A DNA stretch of 64,000 nucleotides from Curtobacterium sp. MCLR17_036 (GCF_003234445.2 NZ_CP126269.1:2046001-2110000), one strand, 5' to 3'; counted from the first letter of the stretch, positions 1 through 9,874 are shown. The notes: generated by a model from the letters alone, not told the origin. Translations and numbers: made by a program.

Positions 1-684
1 GAGGGTCATCACGACGTCCGGGTCCTCGGCGAGGGCGGCGTCGAGGTCGTGGTGCACGGCGGCACCGAACGGACGCTCCACCGCGGGCAGCAGCGTCGGC
101 GGGGCGACGAAGGTGACCTCGGCGCCGAGCGTGCGGAGGAGCCAGGCGTTGCTCCTGGCCACGCGGCTGTGCAGGACGTCGCCGACGACCGCGACGCGGA
201 CCCCGTCGAGCCCCTGGCCCCGGCTCGCGTCCCCGTGCAGGCGTCGCCGCATCGTGAACGCGTCGAGCAGCGCCTGCGTCGGGTGCTCGTGGGTGCCGTC
301 GCCGGCGTTCACCACCGGCACGTCGATCCAGTCGGCGTCGGCGAGCACCCGAGGGGCGCCGGACGCGCCGTGCCGCATGACGATGCCGTCGATGCCCATC
401 GCGCCGAGGGTCTGCACGGTGTCCTTGAGCGACTCGCCCTTCGAGACGCTCGACCCCTTCGCGGCGAAGTTGATGACGTCGGCGGAGAGGCGCTTCGCGG
501 CGGCCTCGAAGGAGATCCGGGTGCGCGTCGAGTCCTCGAAGAACAGGTTGACGACGGTCTTGCCGCGGAGCGCGGGGAGCTTCCGGACCTCGCGCTGGTT
601 GACCTCCGCCATCTCCTCGGCGACGTCGAGGATGTGCACGGCCTGGTCGCGGCTCAGGTCCGCGGTGGAGAGCAGGTGTCGCAT
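1..684 (-). CDS. pyrB: Aspartate carbamoyltransferase catalytic subunit, 3' end cut by window
   Basis: Condenses carbamoyl phosphate with aspartate in the first committed step of pyrimidine synthesis. The protein begins [14 protein letters not shown] and carries the carbamoyl-phosphate motif [13 protein letters not shown] near residue 50 and the HPTQALLD motif near residue 135. 228 residues are visible of the roughly 310 expected; the C-terminus runs off the left edge. The ATG overlaps the pyrR stop codon by one base (TGATG), so the two are probably translationally coupled. The pyr operon presumably continues leftwards. The opposite strand is open over much of this length but only as a GC-rich shadow. 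Confidence 0.95.
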   Translation of the reverse strand, partial: MRHLLSTADLSRDQAVHILDVAEEMAEVNQREVRKLPALRGKTVVNLFFEDSTRTRISFEAAAKRLSADVINFAAKGSSVSKGESLKDTVQTLGAMGIDGIVMRHGASGAPRVLADADWIDVPVVNAGDGTHEHPTQALLDAFTMRRRLHGDASRGQGLDGVRVAVVGDVLHSRVARSNAWLLRTLGAEVTFVAPPTLLPAVERPFGAAVHHDLDAALAEDPDVVMTL

Positions 685-1238
685 CACGCCGCCCCCTGCT
701 CGATGACGACCTCGTCGGCGCCGTCGGTCTCGGTCAGGCGGAGCGTGACGCGCTCGTCGGACGCGGTCGGCAGGTTCTTGCCGACGTGGTCGGCGCGGAT
801 CGGCAGCTCGCGGTGTCCGCGGTCGACGAGCACGGCGAGCCGGACGGCGCGCGGCCGGCCGATGCCCTGCAGGGCGTCGAGCGCGGCACGCACCGTGCGG
901 CCGGAGTAGAGCACGTCGTCGACGAGCACGACGACCTTGCCGTCGATCCCGCTCGTCGGGATGGTGGTCCGGTGCGGCGCGCGGCCGATGCCGTGGCCGA
1001 GGTCGTCCCGGTGCATCGTGACGTCGAGGGTGCCGAGGCGCTGGTCGCGCTCCGCCGCCCACTCGGGCTCGATGTCGGCCAGGACCGACGCCAGACGGTC
1101 GGCGAGGACCGCACCCCGGGTCGGGATGCCGAGGAGCACGAGGTCCGAGGCACCGTGGTTGGCCTCGAGGATCTCGTGTGCGATGCGTGTCAGGGCACGC
1201 GTGATGTCGGGTTGCTGCAGGACCGTTCTGGTACCCAC
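684..1238 (-). CDS. pyrR: PyrR, bifunctional pyr operon regulator / uracil phosphoribosyltransferase
   Basis: PyrR binds pyr mRNA in response to UMP/UTP and has weak uracil phosphoribosyltransferase activity. The PRPP-binding signature [19 protein letters not shown] is clear near residue 95, and the N-terminal [16 protein letters not shown] is typical of the family. I chose the GTG at 1238 because GGGGAAGGGGG lies a few bases upstream and because family proteins begin near this point; an ATG at 1271 would add 11 atypical residues. At 184 residues it has normal length. It is first in the operon with pyrB, and in mycobacteria PyrR acts by repressing translation. A candidate binding loop sits just upstream. 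Confidence 0.93.
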   Translation of the reverse strand: MGTRTVLQQPDITRALTRIAHEILEANHGASDLVLLGIPTRGAVLADRLASVLADIEPEWAAERDQRLGTLDVTMHRDDLGHGIGRAPHRTTIPTSGIDGKVVVLVDDVLYSGRTVRAALDALQGIGRPRAVRLAVLVDRGHRELPIRADHVGKNLPTASDERVTLRLTETDGADEVVIEQGAA

Positions 1239-1254
1239 GTCGACCCCCTTCCCC

Positions 1255-1269
1255 GCCTCACAGGACGGC
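1255..1269 (-). promoter_or_regulatory. Candidate PyrR-binding RNA loop in the pyrR leader
   Basis: On the transcribed strand the leader reads GCCGTCCTGTGAGGC, a small GCC/GGC-closed hairpin whose loop resembles the Bacillus PyrR-binding core CCAGAGAGG (here CCTGTGAGG). It lies immediately before the purine-rich pyrR ribosome-binding site, which would suit translational repression. The likeness is by eye from a short motif. Confidence 0.45.
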
Positions 1270-1295
1270 ATTAAAGGATGCTGACGTGGTCAACC

Positions 1296-1748
1296 CTAGC
1301 GGGACCCGGCGTCCCCTGCGACCGTCCGACCGGACGGTGCACGACCACCGGAGACGGCTCCGAGCACGCCGTTGACGAACCCGGCGGAGTCGTCCGTCGA
1401 CAGCGACTGCGCGAGCTCGACCGCCTCGGCGATCGCGACGGCGTCGGGCACCTCCGGGTTGAACCGGAGCTCCCAGACGCCCATGCGCAGGATGCAGCGG
1501 TCGAGCACCGGCATGCGCGCGATCGACCAGCCCTGGGCGTGGTCGACGATGACGGCGTCGATCTCGTGGCGCGCCTCGTCGACGCCCGTCACGATCTGGC
1601 GTGCGTAGTCCCAGCTCGAGGCGCGCTCGGGCTGGTCGAGGTGGCGGACGGTCTCCGTGGCGAGGACGTCCGCGATGGGCAGCTCACGCACCTCGGCCAC
1701 GTAGAGCATGTCGAGGGCGCGCTTGCGGGCCTTCGAACGAGCACTCAT
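1296..1748 (-). CDS. nusB: Transcription antitermination factor NusB
   Basis: NusB pairs with NusE (S10) at boxA to hold RNA polymerase in antitermination mode on rRNA operons. The 150-residue protein starts MSARSKARKRALDMLYVAE, the usual NusB N-terminus, and contains ILRMGVWEL and VAIAEAVELAQ of the all-helical fold. The start ATG is 11 bases after the efp stop, so the two are cotranscribed. The C-terminal 20 residues are a Gly/Arg/Ser-rich tail that family members vary in. Confidence 0.94.
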   Translation of the reverse strand: MSARSKARKRALDMLYVAEVRELPIADVLATETVRHLDQPERASSWDYARQIVTGVDEARHEIDAVIVDHAQGWSIARMPVLDRCILRMGVWELRFNPEVPDAVAIAEAVELAQSLSTDDSAGFVNGVLGAVSGGRAPSGRTVAGDAGSR

Positions 1749-1759
1749 GCGGTCGGCGC

Positions 1760-2323
1760 CTAGGAGTTGACGCGGCCGAGGAAGCTGCCGTCGCGCGTGT
1801 CGATCTTCACCGTGGTGCCGGACTCCAGGTACAGCGGCACCTGGATGCGGTGGCCGGTCGCGATGATGGTCGCGTCCTTCGTGCCACCGGAGGAGCGGTC
1901 GCCCTGCAGGCCGGGCTCGGTCTCGACCTCGGTCGTGATCGACGTCGGGAGCTCGACGTACAGCGGGTTGCCCTCGTTCATCGCGATGGTGACCATCGCG
2001 GACTCGAGCAGGTAGTTCTTCGCATCGCCGACGACCGTCGCCGAGACCGGGATCTGGTCGTAGGTGTCGGTGTCCATGAACACGTAGGAGTCGCCGTCCT
2101 CGTAGAGGAACTGGTAGTCGCGGCGGTCCACGGTCGCGGTGTCGATCTTCGCGCCGGCGTTGAACGTGCGGTCGACGACCTTGCCGGAGACGACGTTCTT
2201 GAGCTTCGTGCGGACGAACGCGCCGCCCTTGCCGGGCTTGACGTGCTGGAACTCCACGACCGACCACAGCTGGCCGTCGATGATGAGAACGGCGCCGTTC
2301 TTGATGTCAGTGGTACTGGCCAT
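1760..2323 (-). CDS. efp: Translation elongation factor P
   Basis: EF-P binds between the P and E sites and relieves ribosome stalling at proline runs. The 187-residue length is exactly usual, starting [20 protein letters not shown]. The tip loop VKPGKGGAF carries the lysine at the position that is modified in E. coli and B. subtilis; no modification enzyme is encoded in this window. It is upstream of nusB on the same strand. The leader to the candidate -10 box at 2385-2390 is about 55 bases. Confidence 0.96.
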   Translation of the reverse strand: MASTTDIKNGAVLIIDGQLWSVVEFQHVKPGKGGAFVRTKLKNVVSGKVVDRTFNAGAKIDTATVDRRDYQFLYEDGDSYVFMDTDTYDQIPVSATVVGDAKNYLLESAMVTIAMNEGNPLYVELPTSITTEVETEPGLQGDRSSGGTKDATIIATGHRIQVPLYLESGTTVKIDTRDGSFLGRVNS

Positions 2324-2384
2324 GAGTCTTCGGTGTCCCGTTCGGTCGTGTTGTGGAAGGTCTTCGGGCGCTGGGCCCCGGACG

Positions 2385-2390
2385 AGTGTA
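2385..2390 (-). promoter_or_regulatory. Candidate -10 box for efp-nusB
   Basis: On the minus strand the hexamer is TACACT, a good TANNNT match, about 62 bases before the efp ATG. No convincing -35 element is visible. Confidence 0.4.
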
Positions 2391-2420
2391 CCGGACGCCC
2401 GCCCGCCGCCCGTGGCGTCG

Positions 2421-4112
2421 TCAGCGTCGTCGTCGGGCGCGCCACGAGTCGACCGCCGCCCAGCCGAGCAGCACGACGGCCGCTCCCCCGAGCAACGCAC
2501 CGGCCGCCCCGGTCGACAGTGCTGCGGTCGGGCGGGCCGGGAGCGCCAGGTAGACGATCGCCAGGATCCCCGCGCCCGCCCCGAGCAGCACGAGCAGGAC
2601 GCGACGGATCAGCCCGGTCACCGTCTCGCGGTCGCGGCTGTCGGCGAACAGCCGGATGTTCACGGTGAACTTCCCGGTCTCGATCGCCTCGCCGATGCGG
2701 TCGATGCGGCGCGGCAGCCGACGTGCCGCCGACACCACGCCGATGAGCTCCTTCGCCGCCAGGTCGCGCAGCTTCCCCGGACGCAGCTGGTCGGTGAGCT
2801 GCTGGCGGGCGAGCCCCCGCGACTCCTCGAGCAGGTCGAACGACGGTGCGAGCGTGCGGAGCGTCCCCTCGAAGATCGCCAGCGCGCGGGCCGCGGCGAC
2901 GAAGTCCGCCGGGGCCTTCAGCCGGTAGCGCCCGAACACCTCGACCGCGTCGTCGACCGTCTCGACGCCGATCCGCGCGCCGGGGCCGAGCTCGTCGGCG
3001 ACGAAGCGCGCGATGTCGCGTCGGAAGTCGGGCTCGTCGTGCGCGTCGCGCACCGGCGCCATCCGCAGGACCGCGTCGGCGATCCGCGTGGTGTCGTCCT
3101 GCAGGTAGGCGACCAACAGGTCCTGCACCGTGTCCCGGAGACCGGGGTCGAGCCTCCCGACCGAGCCGAAGTCGATCAACGCGGGCCGCCCGTCGGGCAG
3201 CACCAGGACGTTCCCCGGGTGCAGGTCGGCGTGGTACACGCCGTCGAAGACGACCTGCCGCAGGAAGGCGCGGAGGATCGCGCGCATCGGCGCGTCGAGG
3301 TCGCGGTCCGCGCGCTCGGCGCGGATCGCGCTGAGCGTGTCGCCCTCCAGGAACTCCATGACGAGCACGCGTCGGCCGGACAGGTCGGGGTACGGGTCCG
3401 GGAACCGGACCTCGTCGGGGCGGGCGCTGCGGGCCTGGGCGGCGCGGAGCGCGGTGAGGTTCCGCAGCTCCGAGACGAAGTCGACCTGCCGGACGAGGTC
3501 GTCGGCGTACTGCTGCGCGACCTCCTGCACGCCGACCTGCCGCGCCTCGGACGACCACCGGGCCATGAACCGGACCACCCGCAGGGCGATGTCGACGTCC
3601 CGACGCACCGCGGCGTCGATGCCGGGTCGCTGGACCTTCACCGCGACCGCGGTGCCGTCCTGCAACCGGGCCCGGTGCACCTGGGCGATCGACGCGGCGG
3701 CGACCGGCACCGGGTCGAAGGCCGCGAAGACCTGGTCGACCGGGGCGCCCAGTTCCCGCTCGAGCAGCGCGCGCACCTCGTCGACGGGGGCCGCCGTGAC
3801 GTTGCGCTGCAGGTGCGCGAGGCCCTCGGTCCACTCCTCCGGCAGCAGGTCGTCGCGGGTCGACAGCAGCTGCCCCATCTTCACGAACCCGCCGCCGGCC
3901 TCCTCGAGCGCCCGGCGCAGGTGCTCTGCCTGGCCCGCGCGCAGCGCGGACGTCGCGGGGTCGTGCGAGAAGTCGAGACGCCGGAAGGGCAGCAGGTGGT
4001 GCCGCCGGGCGATCGCGAGCAGTTCGGTGAAGCGACGGCCGCGGGCGCGCAGCGTGCCGGCGTCGGTGTCGCGTGGTGCGGAGAGGTCGCTCAGACGGGG
4101 TGGGGTGGGCAC
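2421..4112 (-). CDS. ABC1/UbiB/AarF-family atypical kinase, membrane anchored
   Basis: Members of this family are atypical protein-kinase-like ATPases linked to quinone or isoprenoid lipid handling; the substrate here is unknown. Seen in the sequence: the family KxGQ motif ([16 protein letters not shown], near residue 85), lysine motif [12 protein letters not shown], catalytic loop [15 protein letters not shown], metal motif [10 protein letters not shown], and two C-terminal hydrophobic helices (about residues 500-555). The 563-residue length is typical. The GTG at 4112 is preferred; a CAGAGT hexamer 7 bases before it could be a weak leaderless -10 box, and there is no clear Shine-Dalgarno. 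It stands alone between efp and the aro genes, where relatives often have pepQ or aroQ (recalled, not checked). Confidence 0.85.
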   Translation of the reverse strand: MPTPPRLSDLSAPRDTDAGTLRARGRRFTELLAIARRHHLLPFRRLDFSHDPATSALRAGQAEHLRRALEEAGGGFVKMGQLLSTRDDLLPEEWTEGLAHLQRNVTAAPVDEVRALLERELGAPVDQVFAAFDPVPVAAASIAQVHRARLQDGTAVAVKVQRPGIDAAVRRDVDIALRVVRFMARWSSEARQVGVQEVAQQYADDLVRQVDFVSELRNLTALRAAQARSARPDEVRFPDPYPDLSGRRVLVMEFLEGDTLSAIRAERADRDLDAPMRAILRAFLRQVVFDGVYHADLHPGNVLVLPDGRPALIDFGSVGRLDPGLRDTVQDLLVAYLQDDTTRIADAVLRMAPVRDAHDEPDFRRDIARFVADELGPGARIGVETVDDAVEVFGRYRLKAPADFVAAARALAIFEGTLRTLAPSFDLLEESRGLARQQLTDQLRPGKLRDLAAKELIGVVSAARRLPRRIDRIGEAIETGKFTVNIRLFADSRDRETVTGLIRRVLLVLLGAGAGILAIVYLALPARPTAALSTGAAGALLGGAAVVLLGWAAVDSWRARRRR

Positions 4113-4583
4113 GCCTGCCACTCTGCTCCCCGGGGCTGGGGCGGAGCTTCCCGCGCGGTGCGGGTGACGCCGGTCGCTCCGTCCTCCACAGACCGGAGGC
4201 ACGGGCCGGCTCTCCACAGGTCGGGCACCGCGCGCCCCCGGGTCGCGTCGGCCGGGTCAGACTCGGCGCATGGAGACAGCACTGGTCGCGGCGTGCATCG
4301 CCGCCGGAGCGGCGATCGTCGCTGCGATCGTCAGTTGATTCGGGGCGTTCCAGAACCGTCGGACGGCCGATCGTGACCACGCGTGGCGTCGCTTCACGTG
4401 GGCAGTCTCGCCGCACCACGACCGGAGAACATACGACATCTCGACAGCTGTGCTCCGCGAGCTGGAGTCCGTAGCGTGGTGGTCGGAGCGGGACCGTCGG
4501 CTCGCCGGGCGAGCACTCTGGAGACGAGCGATGCCCGACCGGCCGGACTCCGACGACCAGACGCAACAGGAAGGACCACGGTG
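4113..4583. other. Gene-poor stretch of about 470 bases
   Basis: Apart from the tiny ORF at 4270-4338 I see no supported gene here. Two copies of TCCACAG lie within about 30 bases around 4187-4222, and a TACGAC hexamer near 4433 could be a -10 box for the 59-residue gene. Codon-position GC bias is not evident, and base composition is somewhat lower in GC around 4335-4450. Confidence 0.5.
4270..4338 (+). CDS. Possible 22-residue single-helix membrane peptide
   Basis: An ATG-to-TGA frame encodes METALVAACIAAGAAIVAAI plus VS, a pure alanine/isoleucine/valine helix able to span a membrane. A CAGACT hexamer lies 6 bases before the ATG, the same spacing as the leaderless genes elsewhere in the window, although its first base departs from TANNNT. 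No Shine-Dalgarno is visible. It is too short for coding statistics and may be chance. Confidence 0.3.
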   Translation: METALVAACIAAGAAIVAAIVS

Positions 4584-4763
4584 ATGTCGATCCTGCGACC
4601 ACTCCCCGATGCTCCCGACCTCGACGACGACGACGAGGTCCTCTTCGCGTGGGACAACGGCGCCACCCTCGACGAATGGCGGGAAGCACAGCGCACCGGC
4701 GTGGTGACCCTCTCGATGCGCGTGAAGTGGTGGTGGCGCCGCACCCGCCGCGTCCTGCGCTGA
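4584..4763 (+). CDS. Small hypothetical protein, 59 residues
   Basis: Begins MSILRPLPDAPDLDDDDEV and ends with the basic tryptophan-rich run MRVKWWWRRTRRVLR. The start at 4584 follows a strong ribosome-binding site, AGGAAGGACC, about 6 bases upstream; a GTG directly before it is an alternative. An acidic N-terminus and a strongly basic, aromatic C-terminus suggest a membrane-surface or nucleic-acid contact, but I do not recognise a family. It converges on aroB. Confidence 0.6.
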   Translation: MSILRPLPDAPDLDDDDEVLFAWDNGATLDEWREAQRTGVVTLSMRVKWWWRRTRRVLR

Positions 4764-4787
4764 GCCGACCGGCTGGACCCCGACCGG

Positions 4788-5885
4788 CTAGACCCCGACC
4801 TCCTGGTAGGCGGTGAAGAGCAGGTGGTCCTCGGGGCCCTCGAGGGTCGTGGGCTTCCCGACGCCGTCCAGGATGATGAAGCGCAGCATGCCGGCGCGGG
4901 CCTTCTTGTCCCGACGCATCGTCGCGAGCAGCCCCTCCCACCGGCCGAGGCCGTAGGTCGTCGGCAGTTCGAGCGACTCGAGGATCGTCCGGTGGCGGTC
5001 GACGGTCGCGTCGTCCAGGTGCCCGGTCAGGCGGGCGAGTTCCGCAGCGAAGACCATGCCGACCGACACCGCCGCACCGTGGCGCCACTGGTAGCGCTCG
5101 GCGTGCTCGATCGCGTGCCCGAGGGTGTGGCCGTAGTTCAGGACCTCGCGGCGCCCCTGCTCGGTGAAGTCGTCGGTCACGACCTCGGCCTTCAGGGCGA
5201 TGGCGAGCTCGACGACGCGCCGGAACTCCGGCGTCGTCGGGTCCGTCACCCGGGCGACGTCGGCCTCGACGATGTCCAGGATCTCCGGGACCGCGATGAA
5301 CCCGGCCTTCACGATCTCGGCGAAGCCCGTCAGGATCTCGTTGCGGGGCAGCGTCCGGACGAGGTCCAGGTCGACGACCACGGCGCGCGGTGCCGAGAAC
5401 GCCCCGACGAGGTTCTTGCCCTCGTTGGTGTTGATCCCGGTCTTGCCGCCGACGCTCGCGTCGACCATGCCGAGCACGCTCGTCGGGACCCCCACGTACG
5501 GCACGCCGCGCAGCCAGGTGGCGGCGACGAACCCCGCGAGGTCGGTGACCGCGCCGCCGCCGAGCCCGATGACGGCGTCGGTGCGGGTGAAGTCGGACTG
5601 GCCCATGATCTGCCAGCAGAAGGCGGCGACCTCGACGCGCTTGGCGCCCTCGGCGTCCGGCACCTCGGCGATGAGTGCTTCGAGCCCGGCGCCGACCAGG
5701 AGCTCCCGCAGCTCGTTCGCCCGGGCGCCGAGCGTCGGTGCGTGGACGATGAGGACCTTCGCGACCCGGGGTCCCAGGATCGCGGGCAGCGCACCGAGCA
5801 GGCCGGAACCGACGGCCACGGTGTAGCCGTCCGCACCGCCGACGCGGATCTCGGTGGTCCCTGCGGGCAGGATCGGGTCGGTCAC
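4788..5885 (-). CDS. aroB: 3-dehydroquinate synthase
   Basis: Converts DAHP to 3-dehydroquinate using NAD and a divalent metal, the second step of the shikimate pathway. Motifs: GGGAVTDLAGFVAATWLRG (NAD loop, near residue 105), VDASVGGKTGIN, metal ligands in LNYGHTLGHAIEH and the following WRHGAAVSVGM. The 365-residue length is normal. It starts with a GTG that overlaps the aroK stop (GTGA), indicating translational coupling. It is the last gene of the aroC-aroK-aroB run. Confidence 0.97.
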   Translation of the reverse strand: MTDPILPAGTTEIRVGGADGYTVAVGSGLLGALPAILGPRVAKVLIVHAPTLGARANELRELLVGAGLEALIAEVPDAEGAKRVEVAAFCWQIMGQSDFTRTDAVIGLGGGAVTDLAGFVAATWLRGVPYVGVPTSVLGMVDASVGGKTGINTNEGKNLVGAFSAPRAVVVDLDLVRTLPRNEILTGFAEIVKAGFIAVPEILDIVEADVARVTDPTTPEFRRVVELAIALKAEVVTDDFTEQGRREVLNYGHTLGHAIEHAERYQWRHGAAVSVGMVFAAELARLTGHLDDATVDRHRTILESLELPTTYGLGRWEGLLATMRRDKKARAGMLRFIILDGVGKPTTLEGPEDHLLFTAYQEVGV

Positions 5886-6493
5886 GGTGCTCCTTCGGTG
5901 GTGGGGTCGGCGCTCACGCCGGAGGCGGTGCCGCCGCGGTCGTCCCGGTGTCCGTCGCCGCGCAGCCAGGCGACGACCTCGTCGACGACGCGGGACATCG
6001 GACGCCGCGACGTGTCGACGACCACGTGCGCGAGCTCGGCGTAGGTCGCGGCGCGGTCGTCCATGATCGTCTGCCAGGCGTCGATCCCGCCGGACGCCAG
6101 GAGCGGTCGGTCGGAGCCGGCGATGCGGTCGGCGACGGCCTCGGGCGAGACGGTGAGCAGGACGATGCGCGCGCCGACGAGTGCGGAGCGGGTGTCCGCG
6201 TGGGTGACGGCTCCCCCGCCGACGGCGATGACGCCGCCGGTGCGGAGCGCGACCCGGACGGCCTCGGCCTCGAGGGCGCGGAACGCCGGCTCGCCCTGCT
6301 CGGCGAAGATGCCCGGGATCGGACCGTGCTCGCGGACGATCACGCGGTCGGTGTCGGTGAACGGCACGCCGAGCGCCTTCGCGACGCGCTTGCCGACGCT
6401 GGACTTGCCGGCGCCCATCGGACCGATGACGACGACGGGTGCACCGCCGCCGGCAGTGGCACCCGTGCCGGGCGCGGCGCCGTCCGTGGTCAC
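5882..6493 (-). CDS. aroK: Shikimate kinase
   Basis: Phosphorylates shikimate at the 3-position with ATP. Walker A is [15 protein letters not shown] near residue 25; the shikimate-binding residues lie in FTDTDRVI and in [13 protein letters not shown]; the lid arginine region is [10 protein letters not shown]. The GTG start overlaps the aroC stop (GTGA). At 203 residues it is longer than the usual 165-180, with a Gly/Ala-rich leader of about 20 residues and a 20-residue hydrophilic tail, both probably disordered. Confidence 0.96.
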   Translation of the reverse strand: MTTDGAAPGTGATAGGGAPVVVIGPMGAGKSSVGKRVAKALGVPFTDTDRVIVREHGPIPGIFAEQGEPAFRALEAEAVRVALRTGGVIAVGGGAVTHADTRSALVGARIVLLTVSPEAVADRIAGSDRPLLASGGIDAWQTIMDDRAATYAELAHVVVDTSRRPMSRVVDEVVAWLRGDGHRDDRGGTASGVSADPTTEGAP

Positions 6494-7710
6494 TGGGCGT
6501 CGGCCGGTGCCGCCGGCTCCGTCCGACGGGTGCGCAGCGTCTCCGGGATCGAGGCGAGGTACGCGTCGAGGTTGCGCTTCGTCTCGACGACGTTGTCGCC
6601 GCCGAACTTCTCGAGCACGGCGTCGGCGAGCACGAGCGCGACCATGGCCTCGGCGACGACGCCGGCGGCCGGGACCGCGCAGACGTCGGACCGCTGGTGG
6701 TGCGCGGAGGCTTCCTCTCCGGAGGCGACGTCGATGGTGTGCAGCGCGTGCGGCACCGTCGCGATCGGCTTCATGCCCGCCCGGACGCGCAGCACGGTCC
6801 CCGTGGACATGCCGCCCTCGGTGCCGCCGGCGCGGTCGGTCGTGCGGTGGATCTCGCCGTCCTCGCGGTACAGCTCGTCGTGCGCGGCCGATCCGCGGCG
6901 GCCGGCGGTCGCGAAGCCGTCGCCGACCTCGACGCCCTTGATCGCCTGGATGCCCATGATCGCGGCGGCGAGGCGCGCGTCGAGCCGGCGGTCCCACTGC
7001 ACGTGCGAGCCGAGCCCCGGTGGGACGCCGTAGAACAGGACCTCGACGACACCGCCGAGGGTGTCGCCGTCCTTCTTCGCGGCCTCGACCTCGGTCACCA
7101 TGCGGGCGGAGGTCTCGGCGTCGAAGCACCGCAGCTGGTCGTCGTCGAGGCGGTCGACGTCGTCGGGGAGCGGCAGCTCGGTGCCGTCCGGCACGCGGAC
7201 GGTCCCGACCTGCAGCGTGTGCGCGACGGACCGCATGCCGAGCTCGGCCAGGAACGCCTTCGCGACCGCGCCGAGCGCGACCCGCGCCGCGGTCTCGCGG
7301 GCGCTCGCGCGCTCGAGGATCGGGCGGGCCTCGTCGAAACCGTACTTCTGCATGCCCACCAGGTCGGCGTGCCCGGGCCGCGGACGGGTCAGGGGTGCGC
7401 TGCGGCCGCGGGACATCCCCGTCGACTCGACCGGCTCGGGGTTCATGACCTCGACCCACTTCGGCCACTCGGTGTTGCCGATGCGGATCGCGATCGGGCT
7501 GCCGATCGAGTACCCGTGGCGGACGCCGCCGGAGACGTGCAGTTCGTCCTGCTCGAACTTCATGCGCGAGCCGCGGCCGTAGCCGAGCTTGCGTCGTGCG
7601 AGATCGGCGCGGATGGACGCGAACGACACCGGGACACCCGCGGGCAGGCCCTCGAGCATCGCGATCAGTTCGGGTCCGTGGGACTCACCTGCGGTCAACC
7701 AACGAAGCAT
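6490..7710 (-). CDS. aroC: Chorismate synthase
   Basis: Makes chorismate from EPSP using reduced FMN, ending the shikimate pathway. The N-terminus [15 protein letters not shown] is the family signature; [22 protein letters not shown] and the late [11 protein letters not shown] motif are present. Length is 406 residues, normal. The ATG at 7710 is preferred over the one at 7719 because GGAGG lies 9 bases before it. The aroE gene that often sits between mltG and aroC in related genomes is absent here. Confidence 0.97.
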   Translation of the reverse strand: MLRWLTAGESHGPELIAMLEGLPAGVPVSFASIRADLARRKLGYGRGSRMKFEQDELHVSGGVRHGYSIGSPIAIRIGNTEWPKWVEVMNPEPVESTGMSRGRSAPLTRPRPGHADLVGMQKYGFDEARPILERASARETAARVALGAVAKAFLAELGMRSVAHTLQVGTVRVPDGTELPLPDDVDRLDDDQLRCFDAETSARMVTEVEAAKKDGDTLGGVVEVLFYGVPPGLGSHVQWDRRLDARLAAAIMGIQAIKGVEVGDGFATAGRRGSAAHDELYREDGEIHRTTDRAGGTEGGMSTGTVLRVRAGMKPIATVPHALHTIDVASGEEASAHHQRSDVCAVPAAGVVAEAMVALVLADAVLEKFGGDNVVETKRNLDAYLASIPETLRTRRTEPAAPADAQ

Positions 7711-7738
7711 GGACACCATCCTCCCACAGCCCCGCACG

Positions 7739-7807
7739 GCGAGACCCCGCAGTACAGCGTGGCGAGACCCCGGAGCACCGGGCGGCGAGACCCCGCAGCA
7801 CCGTGCT
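7739..7807. repeat. Three tandem 23-base units between aroC and mltG
   Basis: Units at 7739-7761, 7762-7784 and 7785-7807 each begin GCGAGACCCC followed by a CAGTAC/GAGCACC/CAGCACC variant. The third unit supplies the left arm of the mltG terminator hairpin, so the array looks like duplicated terminator half-sites. Confidence 0.75.
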
Positions 7808-7817
7808 GCGGGGTCTC
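7787..7817 (-). terminator. Hairpin terminator after mltG
   Basis: A perfect 14-bp stem (GAGACCCCGCAGCA with its complement) closes a CCG loop, 6 bases past the mltG stop. No U-run follows, as is common in high-GC actinobacteria. Confidence 0.75.
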
Positions 7818-7822
7818 GTGCG

Positions 7823-9331
7823 TCACTGGTAGTCGGGGTGGGCGCGGAGCCAGGCCTGGAACTGGTCGACGGCCACGAGGTGCTGGTCGTAGGTGTCCGA
7901 GAACACCGTCTCGCCGGTCTCCAGGTCCACCGTGACGAAGTACAGCCACTTGCCCTGCGCCATGTTCGTGACCGCCTTGATCGCCACGTCACCGGGGTTC
8001 GAGATCGGTGCCGGCGGCAGCCCGCTGTGCTCGTACGTGTTGTACGGGTTCGACGCGTCGCCGCGCTCGTCGTCCGTCGTCGTCACGCGGTGCGTGTTGC
8101 CCGTGCCGTATGCGACCGTGGCGTCGGACTGCAGCGGCATGTCGATGTCGAGCCGGTTCTGGAACACCCGGGCGACCTTCGGGTAGTCGGCAGCGAGGCC
8201 GGCTTCCTTCTGCACGAGCGACGCGAACACGATCGTCCGCTCCTGGTCGGCCTTCCGCACACCGGCGGCGGCAAGGTGCTCCTGCATCGTGTCGACCATC
8301 GCCTGGAAGTACTGCTGCGCGGACCAGCCCGGGTTGATCGGGTACGTGGCGGGGAACAGCCAACCTTCGAGCGTGGTGACGCCGGACGGCAGCCCGTAGG
8401 CCGAGACGTCCTTCGCGGCCGCGGCGACCTCGGTCTTCGTCAGCCCGGCCTTCGACACCATGCCGGCCTCGATGTCGGCCAGTGCCGTGCCCTCGGGGAT
8501 GACGATCGAGGCCTGCACGCGGTTGGAGTCGTCCTGCAGCGCGGCCAGCGCCGACTTGGAGCTCATCTGCTTCTTCATCGCGTACGACCCGGGTTGGAAC
8601 TGGACGTCCGGGGACGCGAGCAGCAGCTTGTAGAAGACCTTCGAGTCCTTCACGACGCCGCTGCGCTGCAGCGTCGCGGCGACGTTCTCGCCGATGTCGC
8701 CCTGCTTGATGGTGATGGTCACCTTGTCCTTGCCGGACCCGGTGTAGTCGTCGGGCTCCTTCGAGCCGCTGAACGCCGAGACGAGCTGCTGCACCTTCGG
8801 CGCGGCGAACGCGTACGCGCTCACCCCGCCGGCGAGCACGATGGCGACGATGACGATGCCCGCGATGAGCGGTCCACGTCGCCGTCCCGGTCGCGGTTCG
8901 CGCGGCGGCCGGGAGGCCCGACCACGTCCGCCACGACCGTCACCACCGGCGCCACCGCGTCCACCGCCCCCGGCGTGGTCGCCGCCGTCGCTCGCGCCGC
9001 CACCGGACGCGGCGACCGACGCAGCCGAGGGGACCTCGCCGGTCAGGAGCGCCTGCACCTCCGGGTGGAGCTCCTCCGGCCGCGATGCGACCGGCGCATC
9101 GGCCGGGGACACCGGCCGGTCGTCGCTCCGCGGGCCGTCGACGGTGTCGCCCTCGTCCCCGCGGACCGTGGCCTCACGCGGGTCGGTGTCCTCGGCGGAG
9201 GACCGGCGAGCACGTTCTGCCTCGAGGGCGCGGGCCTCGCGTCGGGACAGCGGACGGTCGGAGGGGGTCCTCCGCCGATCGGGGTCGTCGCCGGGCGCGA
9301 TGATCGCGTTCCAGTCCAGATCGTCTGTCAA
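7823..9331 (-). CDS. mltG: Endolytic transglycosylase MltG (YceG-like)
   Basis: A membrane-anchored lytic transglycosylase that cuts nascent peptidoglycan and may end glycan-strand growth. Order: long hydrophilic cytoplasmic N-terminus rich in Asp, Arg and Gly (about 1-155), a transmembrane helix near 160-180 ([20 protein letters not shown]), then the YceG fold with the catalytic glutamate in [10 protein letters not shown] and the conserved SDATVAYG and [11 protein letters not shown]. The TTG at 9331 was chosen because GAGGACC precedes it and the product starts TDDLDWNAI; upstream sequence is arginine/serine-rich and non-typical. It lies downstream of ruvX on the same strand. Confidence 0.92.
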   Translation of the reverse strand: MTDDLDWNAIIAPGDDPDRRRTPSDRPLSRREARALEAERARRSSAEDTDPREATVRGDEGDTVDGPRSDDRPVSPADAPVASRPEELHPEVQALLTGEVPSAASVAASGGGASDGGDHAGGGGRGGAGGDGRGGRGRASRPPREPRPGRRRGPLIAGIVIVAIVLAGGVSAYAFAAPKVQQLVSAFSGSKEPDDYTGSGKDKVTITIKQGDIGENVAATLQRSGVVKDSKVFYKLLLASPDVQFQPGSYAMKKQMSSKSALAALQDDSNRVQASIVIPEGTALADIEAGMVSKAGLTKTEVAAAAKDVSAYGLPSGVTTLEGWLFPATYPINPGWSAQQYFQAMVDTMQEHLAAAGVRKADQERTIVFASLVQKEAGLAADYPKVARVFQNRLDIDMPLQSDATVAYGTGNTHRVTTTDDERGDASNPYNTYEHSGLPPAPISNPGDVAIKAVTNMAQGKWLYFVTVDLETGETVFSDTYDQHLVAVDQFQAWLRAHPDYQ

Positions 9332-9422
9332 CGGTCCTCGGTCTCTCGGTCGGGAACTCCACCTGGGTACCGCCGTCGACGGGTGACGGCAGGACAGCCG
9401 GGTGACGGTACGGACAGCCCTG

Positions 9423-9872
9423 TCAGGGAAGCCTGGCGCCCGGAGGGGCACCGGCACGGCGCTCGTGGTCGAGCGCGTGTTGCAGAATGATAACAGCGGC
9501 CGCTTGGTCGATCACGGCTCGGGACTTCTTCGTGTTCCTGCCGGCCTGGTGCAGCCCCCGCTGCGCGGTCACCGTCGACAGGCGTTCGTCGACGAGCCGG
9601 ACCGGTCGGTGGGCGGCGATCCGCGCCGCGAAGTCGCGGGCGTCCGCGGTCGACGGGGTGTCGCCACCGGACATCGACAGCGGCAGCCCGACGACCACCT
9701 CGAGCACGTCGTACTCGTCGGCGATGGCGAGGATGCGACCGAGGTCCGTGTCGTCGTCGCGGCGCACGGTCTCGACCGGCGTCGCCAGCAGGCCGTCGCG
9801 GTCGCACACGGCGACGCCGATCCGGGCGCGCCCGACGTCCACGCCGAGACGACGCCCGGACCGGATCGTCAC
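9423..9872 (-). CDS. ruvX: RuvX/YqgF-family Holliday-junction resolvase-like nuclease
   Basis: An RNase H-fold protein (149 residues) implicated in pre-16S rRNA processing and proposed as a resolvase. Seen: the first metal aspartate in LGVDVGRARIGVAVCD, EVVVGLPLSMSG, the second acid in RLVDERLSTVTA, and the last in IDQAAAVIILQ. It starts 2 bases after the alaS stop and precedes mltG, the standard alaS-ruvX-mltG arrangement. Confidence 0.94.
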   Translation of the reverse strand: MTIRSGRRLGVDVGRARIGVAVCDRDGLLATPVETVRRDDDTDLGRILAIADEYDVLEVVVGLPLSMSGGDTPSTADARDFAARIAAHRPVRLVDERLSTVTAQRGLHQAGRNTKKSRAVIDQAAAVIILQHALDHERRAGAPPGARLP

Positions 9873-9874
9873 GG

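Noticed and set aside
4187..4222. Two TCCACAG sites as DnaA boxes or a replication origin
   Set aside because: Only partial matches, no AT-rich region, and no dnaA, dnaN or other origin genes nearby.
4383..4583. N-terminal extension of the 59-residue protein from an upstream ATG
   Set aside because: The added 67 residues lack coding-like composition, whereas a strong ribosome-binding site precedes the ATG at 4584.
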